A stretch of 64,000 nt of DNA. Source: Idiomarina aminovorans. Its GTDB lineage: Bacteria > Pseudomonadota > Gammaproteobacteria > Enterobacterales > Alteromonadaceae. The position numbers and the translations under genes are program-made. This document shows positions 28,319 through 36,325 of the stretch, piece after piece. The notes below the pieces were generated by a model. The model was not told where the DNA came from. It saw only the letters and a list, made by a program, of their open reading frames with translations, and searched no databases. The stretch is taken from contig NZ_JAKNDA010000008.1 in assembly GCF_023155095.1 (NCBI RefSeq), forward strand, positions 1 through 64,000, given 5' to 3'. How positions within the stretch are numbered: position 1 is the stretch's first letter; each line of letters opens with the position of its first letter.

Positions 28319-28594
28319 TTAATCGCCGTCAGGGCGTCTCCTCTCTTTCAAAAATTCCAATGCTTCTGTTATTGCCTTATGCACTTGCATTTCCATGTCC
28401 AGTCGTTTTGAAGGCGGCAAAAAGAAAGCCATATCAACTTCATGACGAATGTATCGAGGCGGTAACTGATTGAGCACCAGACAACAAAGATCAGAAAGAA
28501 ATTCCTGACTGTATTGCTTTTCCAGCTCCAGTTCTTCTATTCGGTCTGACACTAAGCGTTCGTAATAATTATGAATATCATCATCAAACTTCAT
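28319..28594 (-). CDS. ComFB-family protein
   Basis: The 91-residue protein resembles the late-competence ComFB family, whose characteristic pattern is a short helix followed by CLVLNQLPPRYIRHE. Its two adjacent Cys (DLCCLVLNQ) sit where ComFB proteins often hold cysteines. No membrane segment or enzyme motif is present. Some ComFB proteins have been linked to cyclic dinucleotide binding, but I cannot show that here. It overlaps the end of the deacetylase-like gene by 11 nt, so the two are co-expressed. Confidence 0.75.
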   Translation of the reverse strand: MKFDDDIHNYYERLVSDRIEELELEKQYSQEFLSDLCCLVLNQLPPRYIRHEVDMAFFLPPSKRLDMEMQVHKAITEALEFLKERRRPDGD

Positions 28595-29534
28595 ATATTT
28601 TTCCTTCTAATGGTTTGCTTTCAGTGTAGAGATAATAGCTGGCTCTTAGTAATTGAGCATGTGCTCTGACCAAACGCTCTAAATTACGCTGGTATCCACC
28701 GCCTATAACCGCTGCTATTGGAATATTTTGTTGCTTTGCAAAGTTGAGTACTGCCAGGTCACGTTGAAAAATCCCGGCCAGACTTATATTAAGATGCCCC
28801 AGCTCGTCGCGCTGATAAATGTCCACGCCGGCGTCGTAAAGAATTAAATCAGGTTTAACATGGTCTCTGATAAACTCAAGAACACGCTGTAATTCCGCCA
28901 AATACTCTTTGTCTGACGTGTCTTTCCTCAAGGCTATGTCTAAATCTGAACGTGCTTTAGAGAAGGGGAAATTACGCTCTCCGTGAATGGAACACGTAAA
29001 AACTCTATGGTCATTAGCGAACAGGGTTGCTGTTCCATCACCTTGGTGCACATCGGTATCCAACACGGCAATTTTTAAATTAGGCGCGTTGCGCAGAATT
29101 TCATTACAGGCTATCGCCAAATCATTCAGTAAACAAAAACCACTTCCCCAGTCTTTATGGGCGTGGTGATACCCACCCGAGAAATGTATCGCTATGCCGT
29201 TAATCAAAGCTTGCTTCATTGTAAGAAGGGTTCCGCCGGCTGAAGTAAGAGTACGTTTTAACAGGGGCTTTGACCAGGGAAAGCCAATACGACGCCAGGC
29301 CGCTTTATCAATACTGTTTTCGCGTAACTGAGTCAAATAATGCGTACAATGCGTTGCGGATACTTGCTCCCAATTGAGGGGTTGTGGGGTAAACCACTGA
29401 TTGCTTTTAGCACCATGTTTTATCGCCCAGTCTTTCAATAAGCGATATTTCTCTATTGGGTAACGATGCCGGGGAGGTAAATCTAACGCACTGTATAAAG
29501 GTGAGTAAATAAAAGGAACGTCAACCTTCTTCAT
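28584..29534 (-). CDS. Histone-deacetylase-superfamily protein
   Basis: The 316-residue protein belongs to the arginase/deacetylase-fold HDAC superfamily (acetoin-utilisation/acetylpolyamine deacetylase type). The zinc-site motifs are present: GGYHHAHKDWGSGFC (catalytic His pair), DTDVHQGDGTA (zinc Asp and His) and the later YDAGVDIYQRDELG (zinc Asp). It should remove acetyl groups from a lysine, polyamine or small amide. ATG 29534 is chosen over an upstream TTG at 29564. It overlaps priC by 14 nt and the ComFB gene by 11 nt, forming a priC-deacetylase-comFB operon. Confidence 0.87.
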   Translation of the reverse strand: MKKVDVPFIYSPLYSALDLPPRHRYPIEKYRLLKDWAIKHGAKSNQWFTPQPLNWEQVSATHCTHYLTQLRENSIDKAAWRRIGFPWSKPLLKRTLTSAGGTLLTMKQALINGIAIHFSGGYHHAHKDWGSGFCLLNDLAIACNEILRNAPNLKIAVLDTDVHQGDGTATLFANDHRVFTCSIHGERNFPFSKARSDLDIALRKDTSDKEYLAELQRVLEFIRDHVKPDLILYDAGVDIYQRDELGHLNISLAGIFQRDLAVLNFAKQQNIPIAAVIGGGYQRNLERLVRAHAQLLRASYYLYTESKPLEGKIYEV

Positions 29535-30051
29535 AACGACTGATCTTCTTTTCCAGTGTATCAATTGCCATTTGGCAACGATTTAGTCGTTGCTGAGCTG
29601 TTTGAATAAGCGTCGAATTATTATTCGCTACGGCAGTATCAAGGTTTTCCGTGAGTCGCCTTTCGTAATCCCGGTAGGTCACTAACTGCTGATGCATTTG
29701 TTGAACTTTATTCTGTGCAGTAATGCGCTGATCCTGCTTTTGCCGCGGCGGTTTATTGGCTCGAAAAGTAGTATTCAAGGCTTCAAGCTGTAAACTGAGT
29801 TTTTCCGCAAGGTACTGCTGGGCATTTGGGTTCATGCTCTGTTGCAGCTGATGAAAAAGGCTTTGGGTCTCCATCACGTAATCCACCGCAAGGTTTGAGT
29901 GCTGGCTAAACAATGATTGATTAAACCAGTTTTCACTCATTTCCCGTTGCTTCTGCCGATTTTGCTCGTCAATTCGTTCAGCTTGGTTCTCTAACCTGCT
30001 GAGCAACTGTTTAATATGTTGTATTGATGTTGCGTTTAAAGTCTCTTTCAT
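29521..30051 (-). CDS. priC: Primosomal replication protein PriC
   Basis: PriC restarts stalled forks by loading DnaB through SSB-covered DNA. The 176-residue, strongly helical product shares the conserved PriC landmarks: LAEKLSLQLEAL, YRDYERRLTENL and a C-terminal coiled stretch RLNRCQMAIDTLEKKI. Length equals E. coli PriC (175). In E. coli priC lies close upstream of apt-dnaX. Here the TonB operon and a receiver gene are inserted between them and priC points the other way. Confidence 0.88.
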   Translation of the reverse strand: MKETLNATSIQHIKQLLSRLENQAERIDEQNRQKQREMSENWFNQSLFSQHSNLAVDYVMETQSLFHQLQQSMNPNAQQYLAEKLSLQLEALNTTFRANKPPRQKQDQRITAQNKVQQMHQQLVTYRDYERRLTENLDTAVANNNSTLIQTAQQRLNRCQMAIDTLEKKISRYEEG

Positions 30052-30159
30052 GCTCTTATATTAAAGGATTTTGGAACTTAGGTCACGAAATTGGATCTGT
30101 CATTAAACATAGATTAATAAATAAGTTGTTTAAAAAACGTTGAATTTGAGAAGTCAGTG

Positions 30160-30187
30160 TTGTTCGTTGATCAAAAAGTGATACTAT
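30160..30187 (+). promoter_or_regulatory. Distal promoter candidate of the TonB operon
   Basis: TTGTTC (30160-30165), 16-base spacer, TACTAT (30182-30187). Transcripts from here would carry a leader of ~320 bases with three hairpins. Confidence 0.4.
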
Positions 30188-30361
30188 TCTGGAAGGAGTA
30201 ATATCCATAGTTAGGTAATTAACTATCTAAACTTAGGATGTGAAATGGGTTGACGACAGGATGTTGTCCAAGAAAATATCTGGAGATTGCGAGAGTCCAG
30301 ATCCGTGTTCTGCACTGAATACAAAGCGACAACTATAGCGCGGTTGACTCAGTCTACTTGG

Positions 30362-30390
30362 TTGACAGCGTATGGTCATCGTGGGACTAT
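30362..30390 (+). promoter_or_regulatory. Proximal promoter candidate of the TonB operon
   Basis: A consensus TTGACA -35 (30362-30367), 17-base spacer and GACTAT -10 (30385-30390) come first. The inverted repeat ATTGCT-TATTAG-AGCAAT (30399-30416) sits at the expected start site and could be an operator. The start codon is ~120 bases further on. Confidence 0.55.
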
Positions 30391-30515
30391 CTTTTGATAT
30401 TGCTTATTAGAGCAATACTCATAAAGTGTAGAACTAGATCTTTTCGTCATTCAAACAACTGGTGTTTCGCGCCTCAGGCGTTGAAGCGGAAGTTAAGTCA
30501 AATTGGTTGGGAACT

Positions 30516-31304
30516 ATGACCAAAGTAATTAAAAGAACCAAACTCGCTGCAACCCTTATGGGTGTGATGGCGTTTGCTGGCACCGGCGTTGCCGCTGCAC
30601 AGCAAGTAGATGTAGCTAAGCTGCAAAACGAAGAGCAAAAGATTTTAAACGCCAGCGAACAGTCGCAGGAGAAAATCAACTCTTTGTTCGAGCAAAGTCA
30701 GGACATGCTTATCGAGTATCGCTCAGTCGTTGCTGAGTACGAGAACTTGAAAGTCTATAATGACCACGTTCAGCGTTTGGTTAACGACCAAAACGCGACA
30801 CTTGAGTCTCTGCAGGAGCAAATTAACGGAATTGAACGCACTAAACAGGGCGTTGTTCCTTTGATGTATGAAATGATCAATTCGCTTGAGCAATTCGTGA
30901 AATTGGATATTCCAATTCACCGCGAGAAGCGTATTGAGCGTGTTGAGCGTTTGCGTGACATTATGGACAGCTCAAGCGTTTCTACATCAGAGCAATTTCG
31001 TCAAATCATCGAAGCTTATCAGACAGAAATGGACTACGGTTCCGGTTTGATCTCTTACCAGGGCAACCTGGAAATTAACGGTGAAAAATTTGCTGTCGAC
31101 TATTTCCATATGGGTCGTGTTGCATTCCTGGCGCAGTCTCTGGACTTAAAAAATGCTTGGATCTATAACAACGAAACCGATGAGTGGACTGCTTTGGAAG
31201 ACGAGTTTATCCGTCCTCTGACCCAAGCGATTCGTATGTCACGTAAGCAACTTGCTTACGATCTGGTTAAACTTCCAGTATTCGCAGCGGAGAGTGCAGA
31301 ATGA
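30516..31304 (+). CDS. DUF3450 family periplasmic protein of the TonB system
   Basis: The 262-residue product has a Sec signal peptide (TLMGVMAFAGTGVAAA, cleavage near residue 30) and a coiled coil over about residues 30-130. The globular DUF3450 region follows, with GLISYQGNLEINGEKFAVDYFHMGRVAF. DUF3450 genes lead TonB operons of this type in Alteromonadales and Vibrionaceae; their molecular job is not established. I chose the ATG at 30516; an upstream in-frame start would spoil the signal peptide. The stop overlaps the next start by 4 nt. Confidence 0.88.
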   Translation: MTKVIKRTKLAATLMGVMAFAGTGVAAAQQVDVAKLQNEEQKILNASEQSQEKINSLFEQSQDMLIEYRSVVAEYENLKVYNDHVQRLVNDQNATLESLQEQINGIERTKQGVVPLMYEMINSLEQFVKLDIPIHREKRIERVERLRDIMDSSSVSTSEQFRQIIEAYQTEMDYGSGLISYQGNLEINGEKFAVDYFHMGRVAFLAQSLDLKNAWIYNNETDEWTALEDEFIRPLTQAIRMSRKQLAYDLVKLPVFAAESAE

Positions 31305-32668
31305 ATAAATTAGTTAAATCGTTAATGATTGCAGCAGCAGTCACCCTTTCTGCAGGTACGACTCTCGCTGCTCAAGCTCAGGATCAATCTGAAGCTAAAA
31401 ACTTAGATGAGCTGATGCAGCTTGTTGAGAAAAACCGTGTTTCTTCTCGCGCATTAAACGCAGAACGTGAGCGTGAGTTCACCGCTGCCCGCGCAGACAA
31501 GCAGGCTTTGCTTAACCGTGCTGAACAGCAGTTAAAGGAAGAGAAAGCTCGCGGCAAACGTTTACAGGAAGAGTTTTCTGAAAATGAAATTAACCTGGCG
31601 AACAAAGAGCAAGAACTCGAGAATGCTAAAGGCACCTTAGGTGAAATGTTCGGTGTTGTTCGCGGTGCTGCAACAGAAACCATCGGTCGTATTGCAACGT
31701 CAATTGTGAGTGCGCAATACCCTGGCCGTGAAGACGTTTTAGAAAGCTTGTCTGAAGCCAAAGAGCTTCCTACTCTGGAAGAACTTGAAGAGCTTTGGAA
31801 AGCGTTATTAACTGAAATGGTCGAATCGGGTAAAGTGGTTAAGTTTAATACCCAAGTAACTTTGCTTGACGGCGGTAGCGAAAGCCGTGAAGTGGTGCGT
31901 ATTGGTACCTTTAACTTAATTTCTGACAACGAGTACCTGGTGTACAACGATGTGACAGAACAAGTTCAGCCGTTGGGCCGTCAACCGCAGGGTGCTGCAA
32001 CTTCACAAGCTGAAGAGTTTGCTAGCACCGAAGAAGGTTATGAAGGCGTATTCCTTGATCCGTCAAAAGGCCAGATTCTTAGCTTGTTGACTAACAAAGC
32101 AACCTTGGAAGAGCGTTATCATCAGGGTGAGACCGTTGGTTATGTAATCACTGCAGTGTTAATTCTGGGTCTGCTAATTTCTATCTTCAAACTGGTTACT
32201 CTGACAACTGCAGCCGGTAAAATTCGTTCTCAGTTGAAAAACACAGACAAGCCTAAAGATAACAACGCATTGGGTCGTATTCTTAAGGTTTATCATGAGA
32301 ATAAGAAAGCCGATGTTGAAAACCTGGAACTGAAACTGGACGAAGCCATTCTGCGTGAAACACCAAGGGTTGAAAGTGGCATTAATGTCATCAAGATTCT
32401 TGCCGCTATCGCACCGTTGCTTGGACTGTTAGGTACGGTTGTTGGTATGATTGGTACGTTCCAGTCGATTACACTGTTTGGTACCGGTGATCCTAAGATC
32501 ATGGCAGGCGATATCTCTATGGCGTTGGTAACAACGGCTATGGGTCTGATTGCCGCTATTCCATTGATTTTGGCTCACAGTATTGTGGCTTCTCGCGGCA
32601 AGTCTATTGTTCATATTCTGGACGAGCAGGCGGCGGGTATCGTAGCTACGCATTCGGAGAAGGAGTAA
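31301..32668 (+). CDS. Long ExbB-type proton-channel protein (TtpC-like)
   Basis: The 455-residue protein is a MotA/TolQ/ExbB homologue with a large N-terminal extension. It has a Sec signal (SLMIAAAVTLSAGTTLAAQA) and a long periplasmic coiled coil (about 30-115). A periplasmic domain, a first membrane helix (~280-300, VGYVITAVLILGLLI) and the C-terminal TolQ-like channel segment (GLLGTVVGMIGTFQ and MALVTTAMGLIAAIPLI) follow. This architecture matches TtpC of vibrio TonB2 systems, where it is an essential fourth partner for iron-complex uptake. It overlaps the DUF3450 gene by 4 nt and is 3 bases from exbB. Confidence 0.9.
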   Translation: MNKLVKSLMIAAAVTLSAGTTLAAQAQDQSEAKNLDELMQLVEKNRVSSRALNAEREREFTAARADKQALLNRAEQQLKEEKARGKRLQEEFSENEINLANKEQELENAKGTLGEMFGVVRGAATETIGRIATSIVSAQYPGREDVLESLSEAKELPTLEELEELWKALLTEMVESGKVVKFNTQVTLLDGGSESREVVRIGTFNLISDNEYLVYNDVTEQVQPLGRQPQGAATSQAEEFASTEEGYEGVFLDPSKGQILSLLTNKATLEERYHQGETVGYVITAVLILGLLISIFKLVTLTTAAGKIRSQLKNTDKPKDNNALGRILKVYHENKKADVENLELKLDEAILRETPRVESGINVIKILAAIAPLLGLLGTVVGMIGTFQSITLFGTGDPKIMAGDISMALVTTAMGLIAAIPLILAHSIVASRGKSIVHILDEQAAGIVATHSEKE

Positions 32669-32671
32669 CCC

Positions 32672-33196
32672 ATGCTTTACCTGATGGAACTTTGGGAATC
32701 TATCAGGGATTTTTTGGCTACCGGTGGCGATGTCCTGTACATCGTCATGGGGGTGCTCTTTCTAATGTGGGTACTGATGATTGAGCGTTATTGGTATCTT
32801 ACCGGTGCTTTCCCGAAATTTCGCAAAGAAATTATTGCGAAATGGGATGCCCGTAAGGACACCACCTCATGGTACGCCCATAGAATCCGTGAAGCATGGA
32901 TTTCCGAAGCGAACGATAAACTGAATGCACGTATTCTGTTGATAAAAACTTGTGTTGCCTTATGTCCGCTGGTCGGGCTGCTGGGTACCGTAACAGGTAT
33001 GATTGCGGTGTTTGAAATCATGGCAGTACAAGGGACGGGTAACCCTCGTCTAATGGCATCGGGTATTTCGATGGCAACAATCCCGACAATGGCGGGAATG
33101 GTTGCAGCGTTATCCGGTATGTTCTTTGCGACACGCCTTGAAAGTAAAGTGCGCAGAGCGAAAGAACGCCTTATTGACAGTTTGCCACATCACTAA
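32672..33196 (+). CDS. exbB: Biopolymer transport protein ExbB
   Basis: The 174-residue ExbB has three predicted membrane helices: one near residues 18-40 and two in the C-terminal half (LLIKTCVALCPLVGLLGTVTGMIAVFEI and GISMATIPTMAGMVAALSGMFFA). It lacks the extension of its neighbour and is the conventional pmf-channel subunit that works with ExbD and TonB. Having two ExbB-type proteins in tandem is standard for TonB2/TtpC operons. Confidence 0.94.
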   Translation: MLYLMELWESIRDFLATGGDVLYIVMGVLFLMWVLMIERYWYLTGAFPKFRKEIIAKWDARKDTTSWYAHRIREAWISEANDKLNARILLIKTCVALCPLVGLLGTVTGMIAVFEIMAVQGTGNPRLMASGISMATIPTMAGMVAALSGMFFATRLESKVRRAKERLIDSLPHH

Positions 33197-33208
33197 GAGA
33201 GTAAAACT

Positions 33209-33610
33209 ATGGCACGTAATCGTAATCGAGAAGAGGAAGATGCGTCGATCGACATGACGCCGATGCTCGACATCGTCTTCATTATGTTGATCTTCTTTAT
33301 CGTAACGACCTCATTCGTCAAAGAAGCGGGTATTCAGGTTAATAAACCTGAAGCGAGTAATACGACCAAGGAACCTTCGGCTAACATCTTTATCGCTATT
33401 CGCGATACCGGTGAGGTCTGGATGGATAAACGTCAAGTAGATGTTGAACGCGTAGGTGCGAACATTGAACGTATGCTTGCCGAACAACCAACTGATGTTG
33501 TTGTTATCCAGGCAGATAACAAAGCTGAACATGGTGTCGTTGTCGAAGTTATGGATCAAGTTAAGGAAGCGGGTATCGACAAGATATCCATAGCTGCGGA
33601 GAAGAACTAA
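33209..33610 (+). CDS. exbD: Biopolymer transport protein ExbD
   Basis: The 133-residue ExbD has a short cytoplasmic N terminus, and one membrane helix in IDMTPMLDIVFIMLIFFIVTTSF with the proton-pathway Asp (MLD) conserved. The periplasmic domain follows (about 45-133). It pairs with ExbB to harvest proton motive force for TonB. It starts 12 bases after exbB and its stop is one base before the tonB ATG. Confidence 0.96.
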   Translation: MARNRNREEEDASIDMTPMLDIVFIMLIFFIVTTSFVKEAGIQVNKPEASNTTKEPSANIFIAIRDTGEVWMDKRQVDVERVGANIERMLAEQPTDVVVIQADNKAEHGVVVEVMDQVKEAGIDKISIAAEKN

Positions 33611-33611
33611 T

Positions 33612-34223
33612 ATGGTGCGCTTTTTAGTATCTTTACTACTAGGTGCCGCCGTTACGTTTGCTCTGTTTGCTTTCATGGCTTACTTAATCGGCGGAGGAGC
33701 TCAGCGCAACGAAGCGCCGCCTCCATCGCCGGTTATTGACATCGTAACGTCGCCACCGGATTCTGATGTTCAAGAGCGTCAGCGTACGCCGCCGCCGCCA
33801 CCGCCACCGCCGGAGCAACCACCGGAAACGCCGCAGTCTGAACCAGATACATCAGACAGTGGTATGAACATGAACATGGGTTTTGATGTTGATGTTGGTG
33901 GAGCTGACACCGGACTTTCGGGGCCTGGTGGAGGTTTGAGTTCCGACGGTGACGCAACACCAATTGTTCGTATTGAACCGCGTTATCCACCATCAGCAGC
34001 CCGAAACGGCACTGAAGGCTGGGTACAACTGCGTTTCACTATCGATCAACAAGGTGGTGTAACTGACGTTGAAGTCATCGATTCTGAACCTCGTCGAGTG
34101 TTTGACCGTGAGGCACGACGTGCATTGTTGCGTTGGAAATATAAACCTCAGGTCATTGATGGTAAGCCTGTCCGTCAGGAAGGCATGACCGTTCAACTTG
34201 ACTTCACAATGGATGGGAGCTAA
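33612..34223 (+). CDS. tonB: Energy transducer TonB
   Basis: The 203-residue TonB has one N-terminal membrane anchor (VSLLLGAAVTFALFAFMAYL) and a proline-rich spacer with a run of eight prolines (about residues 60-70). A glycine/aspartate-rich linker and the C-terminal TonB domain (about 115-200, with RIEPRYPPSAARNGTEGWVQL and RALLRWKYKP) complete it. It carries energy to outer-membrane TonB-dependent receptors, none of which is encoded nearby. The anchor lacks the classical SxxxH residue pattern as far as I can see, as in other TonB2-type proteins. Confidence 0.94.
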   Translation: MVRFLVSLLLGAAVTFALFAFMAYLIGGGAQRNEAPPPSPVIDIVTSPPDSDVQERQRTPPPPPPPPEQPPETPQSEPDTSDSGMNMNMGFDVDVGGADTGLSGPGGGLSSDGDATPIVRIEPRYPPSAARNGTEGWVQLRFTIDQQGGVTDVEVIDSEPRRVFDREARRALLRWKYKPQVIDGKPVRQEGMTVQLDFTMDGS

Positions 34224-34226
34224 GAA

Positions 34227-35525
34227 ATGAAATATACAGTAAAAACATTTGTTAGTGCCCTGGCGTTTGCTTCGATTATGTCGATGACAACGGTCCCGGC
34301 TTTGGCTCAGGACCTTGGCTTCAATATTCCGGATAAAGAGACCGTTGAGGCGCAGAAGAAAGCTCGTGACAATAAAGCGGCTTCGCAAAGTATTGGTCGA
34401 GCCATCATGGATGCGTTTGAGCTGTATGAAGAAGACGAAATAAAAGAAGCCATAGCGATTCTTGAAGATCAAGATCCTGAGCCGGGATATGACTCGGCTT
34501 ACTTAGGTCGTTTTTTGGGTAATCTTTATGCAGCAGATGAACGCATGGCTGACGCTTTAGCAGTCTTGAAAGACTCCGTTGATCAAGATGTGCTGGGTTG
34601 GAATGATCAATCTGCGGCTCTGAAACTGGTAGGGCAAATTAGTTTGCAGGAAGAGAAATACGCGCAAAGTCTTGAATACCTGAAGCAGTGGGTCCAATTC
34701 ACCGGCGAGCGTGATTCTCAGGTGTTCTTGTATATGGCCAATGCGCACTATCAGATGAAGAACTTCGGGGAAATTATTCCTTTTGCGGAAGCGTCTTTGC
34801 AGGCCGCTGATAAACCGGACAAAAATATCTATACGCTAATGATGGCGTCTTACTATGAACGTAAGATGTATCCTCAGGCGATAGAGGTTCTTGAAGAAGG
34901 TTTAAACAAGCTACCCGAAGTAACAGCTTGGTGGCCTCAACTCGCTCAGTTTTACATGCTTGAAGAGAATCTTGGAAAATCTCTTCAGACCATGGAAATA
35001 GCTTATATGGCTGGATATCTCGATACGGAAAGTCAGTATAAAATGCTGGTTCAACTGTACGATAATGAAGGTATTCCATACAAAGCAGCCAGTACCATGG
35101 AAAAGCATGTAAAAGCAGGAGATATTGAGGGTACAGCGAAAAACTTTGCAACTATTGCGAATAGTTTTCATCGGGCAAAAGCGCTTGACAAAGCTGTAGC
35201 TTGGTATCAACGTGCAGCTGGAGCGACTAACGACAGTGACGACAAAGGTGAATATTACCGTAAGCAGGGTAACCTGATGCTGTTAAACGAACAGTATATT
35301 GCGGCAACGGATCCTTTGAAAAAGGCACTGGACTATTTAGGACGTAAAGATGAAGGCCGCGTTTATATGTCATTAGCAGAAGCGTATTTCTATGGTGGTG
35401 ACTATCGCCAGGCAATGCGTTATGTTGATGAAGCGGCAACCTTCGACGGTCAACGTCGCAGTGCTCGTAGCTGGAAAGGTTACATAAAATCGACAGCAGA
35501 ACGAAAAGGCATCAAACTCAATTAA
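34227..35525 (+). CDS. Periplasmic TPR-repeat protein of the TonB system
   Basis: The 432-residue product has a Sec signal (ALAFASIMSMTTVPALAQ, cleavage near residue 28) followed by tandem tetratricopeptide-type helical pairs to the C terminus, such as YLGRFLGNLYAADERMADALAV and AEAYFYGGDYRQAMRYVDEA. It is the last gene of the TonB operon, three bases after tonB. TPR proteins regularly end these operons; a scaffold or adaptor role in the periplasm is inferred, not shown. Confidence 0.88.
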   Translation: MKYTVKTFVSALAFASIMSMTTVPALAQDLGFNIPDKETVEAQKKARDNKAASQSIGRAIMDAFELYEEDEIKEAIAILEDQDPEPGYDSAYLGRFLGNLYAADERMADALAVLKDSVDQDVLGWNDQSAALKLVGQISLQEEKYAQSLEYLKQWVQFTGERDSQVFLYMANAHYQMKNFGEIIPFAEASLQAADKPDKNIYTLMMASYYERKMYPQAIEVLEEGLNKLPEVTAWWPQLAQFYMLEENLGKSLQTMEIAYMAGYLDTESQYKMLVQLYDNEGIPYKAASTMEKHVKAGDIEGTAKNFATIANSFHRAKALDKAVAWYQRAAGATNDSDDKGEYYRKQGNLMLLNEQYIAATDPLKKALDYLGRKDEGRVYMSLAEAYFYGGDYRQAMRYVDEAATFDGQRRSARSWKGYIKSTAERKGIKLN

Positions 35526-35550
35526 TCGCTTTTCGTTATAACTGCACAGT

Positions 35551-35580
35551 AAAACCCGGCCACAGTGTCGGGTTTTTGTT
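35551..35580 (+). terminator. Terminator of the TonB operon
   Basis: AAAACCCG (35551-35558) pairs with CGGGTTTT (35569-35576) and runs into a T stretch. It closes the six-gene operon. From here to 35776 I see no gene. Confidence 0.8.
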
Positions 35581-35776
35581 TTTGGGGACAGAATGAAATC
35601 AGCACCCTAAAGACAAGATAAGTGAGCAATTCCAACCCCGGGAACTAGATGCAAAGCAAAGATTAAACCAACTTACTCAGTAGCAATTAATATTAACAGT
35701 AAAGAATTGAATTCAACTTTTATCGTCGTAAAGGATCGAGTATGATCGGCCTTGATTTCATTGAGGGGTAAAAGTT

Positions 35777-35899
35777 ATGTCATCAGAAACCTTTAAAGAA
35801 CCTGCGGGCAAACGATTTTTGCTTATTGCAGTTGTCCTGTTTGTAATTACTGGCTGTTTGCCATTAGTTTTACGTTTAACTCAGCTTATTTCTGCCTAA
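35777..35899 (+). CDS. Small single-pass membrane protein, 40 residues
   Basis: The ATG has a good ribosome site (GAGGGG, 8-base spacing). The 40-codon frame encodes a short polar N terminus with two Lys/Arg, then one hydrophobic helix (FLLIAVVLFVITGCLPLVL) and a short tail ending LISA. A TGC codon within the hydrophobic stretch is lipobox-like (VITGC) but lies too deep for a normal lipoprotein. I do not recognise the family. It stands between the TonB terminator and the receiver gene, and may be co-transcribed with the latter (35-base gap). Confidence 0.55.
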   Translation: MSSETFKEPAGKRFLLIAVVLFVITGCLPLVLRLTQLISA

Positions 35900-35934
35900 T
35901 TAAATCCTCATTAACTATCAGGTAAGCGACATTT

Positions 35935-36312
35935 ATGTCAGTGACTTTACTCGTTGTCGAGGATAAAGACACAACTCGCCAGTCTATTTGTCAGGCGATA
36001 GAACCGCTTGGCTTAGATGTAACCCTTGCATGTGATGGTCTTGATGGTTTCAGTAAGGCGAAACAGTCGTATTTTGATATCATCCTGCTTGATCATAAAA
36101 TGCCGGTGATGGACGGTTTATCATTATTGAAAAACTTACGCGAATTGGATGCCTATCGGCACAACCCATTACTGTTCATGTCAACGCAGGATCTAACAGA
36201 AGTTGAACCCAAAGCATTAAAAGCCGGGGCAACGGAATGTCTTGCTAAACCGCTTCAAGGAGACTTTTTGCGTGATATTTTGAAGGCGTGGGTGATGCGT
36301 TTTGTTGCCTAA
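35935..36312 (+). CDS. Stand-alone CheY-like response-regulator receiver
   Basis: The 125-residue protein is a single receiver domain with no output domain. It has the acidic pair near residues 9-10 (VVEDKD), the phosphoacceptor Asp (IILLDHKMPVMDG), Thr/Ser in FMSTQD and Lys in CLAKPLQG. All switch residues are in place, so it should be phosphorylated by a histidine kinase encoded elsewhere. It is not beside che or flagellar genes, so a chemotaxis role is not supported by context. Its end overlaps the region just before apt. Confidence 0.9.
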   Translation: MSVTLLVVEDKDTTRQSICQAIEPLGLDVTLACDGLDGFSKAKQSYFDIILLDHKMPVMDGLSLLKNLRELDAYRHNPLLFMSTQDLTEVEPKALKAGATECLAKPLQGDFLRDILKAWVMRFVA

Positions 36313-36325
36313 TAACGAGAATGAG

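Larger units (their letters stand above)
30052..30515 (+). other. 464-base hairpin-rich intergenic leader before the TonB operon
   Basis: No convincing ORF lies here. Going right there are two promoter candidates and four short inverted repeats: ATAGTTA/TAACTAT (30207-30226), GACGACA/TGTTGTC with one G-U (30252-30268), ATCTGGA/TCCAGAT (30278-30302) and ATTGCT/AGCAAT (30399-30416). None has a T run. The stretch may be a structured 5' leader or an independent small RNA. I find no Fur box. Confidence 0.5.

Noticed and set aside
28276..28473. 65-codon plus-strand frame over the ffs 3' end and the ComFB gene
   Set aside because: Overlaps SRP RNA and a better-supported antisense gene.
31384..31947. 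187-codon minus-strand frame inside the long ExbB gene
   Set aside because: Ser/Arg-rich translation typical of the complement of a coiled-coil gene; no start signals.
33780..33830. Proline-codon repeat in tonB as a tandem repeat element
   Set aside because: It is the normal proline-rich periplasmic spacer of TonB, not a mobile or regulatory repeat.
33993..34472. 159-codon minus-strand frame over tonB and the TPR gene
   Set aside because: Spans two well-supported genes on the other strand and has no ribosome site.
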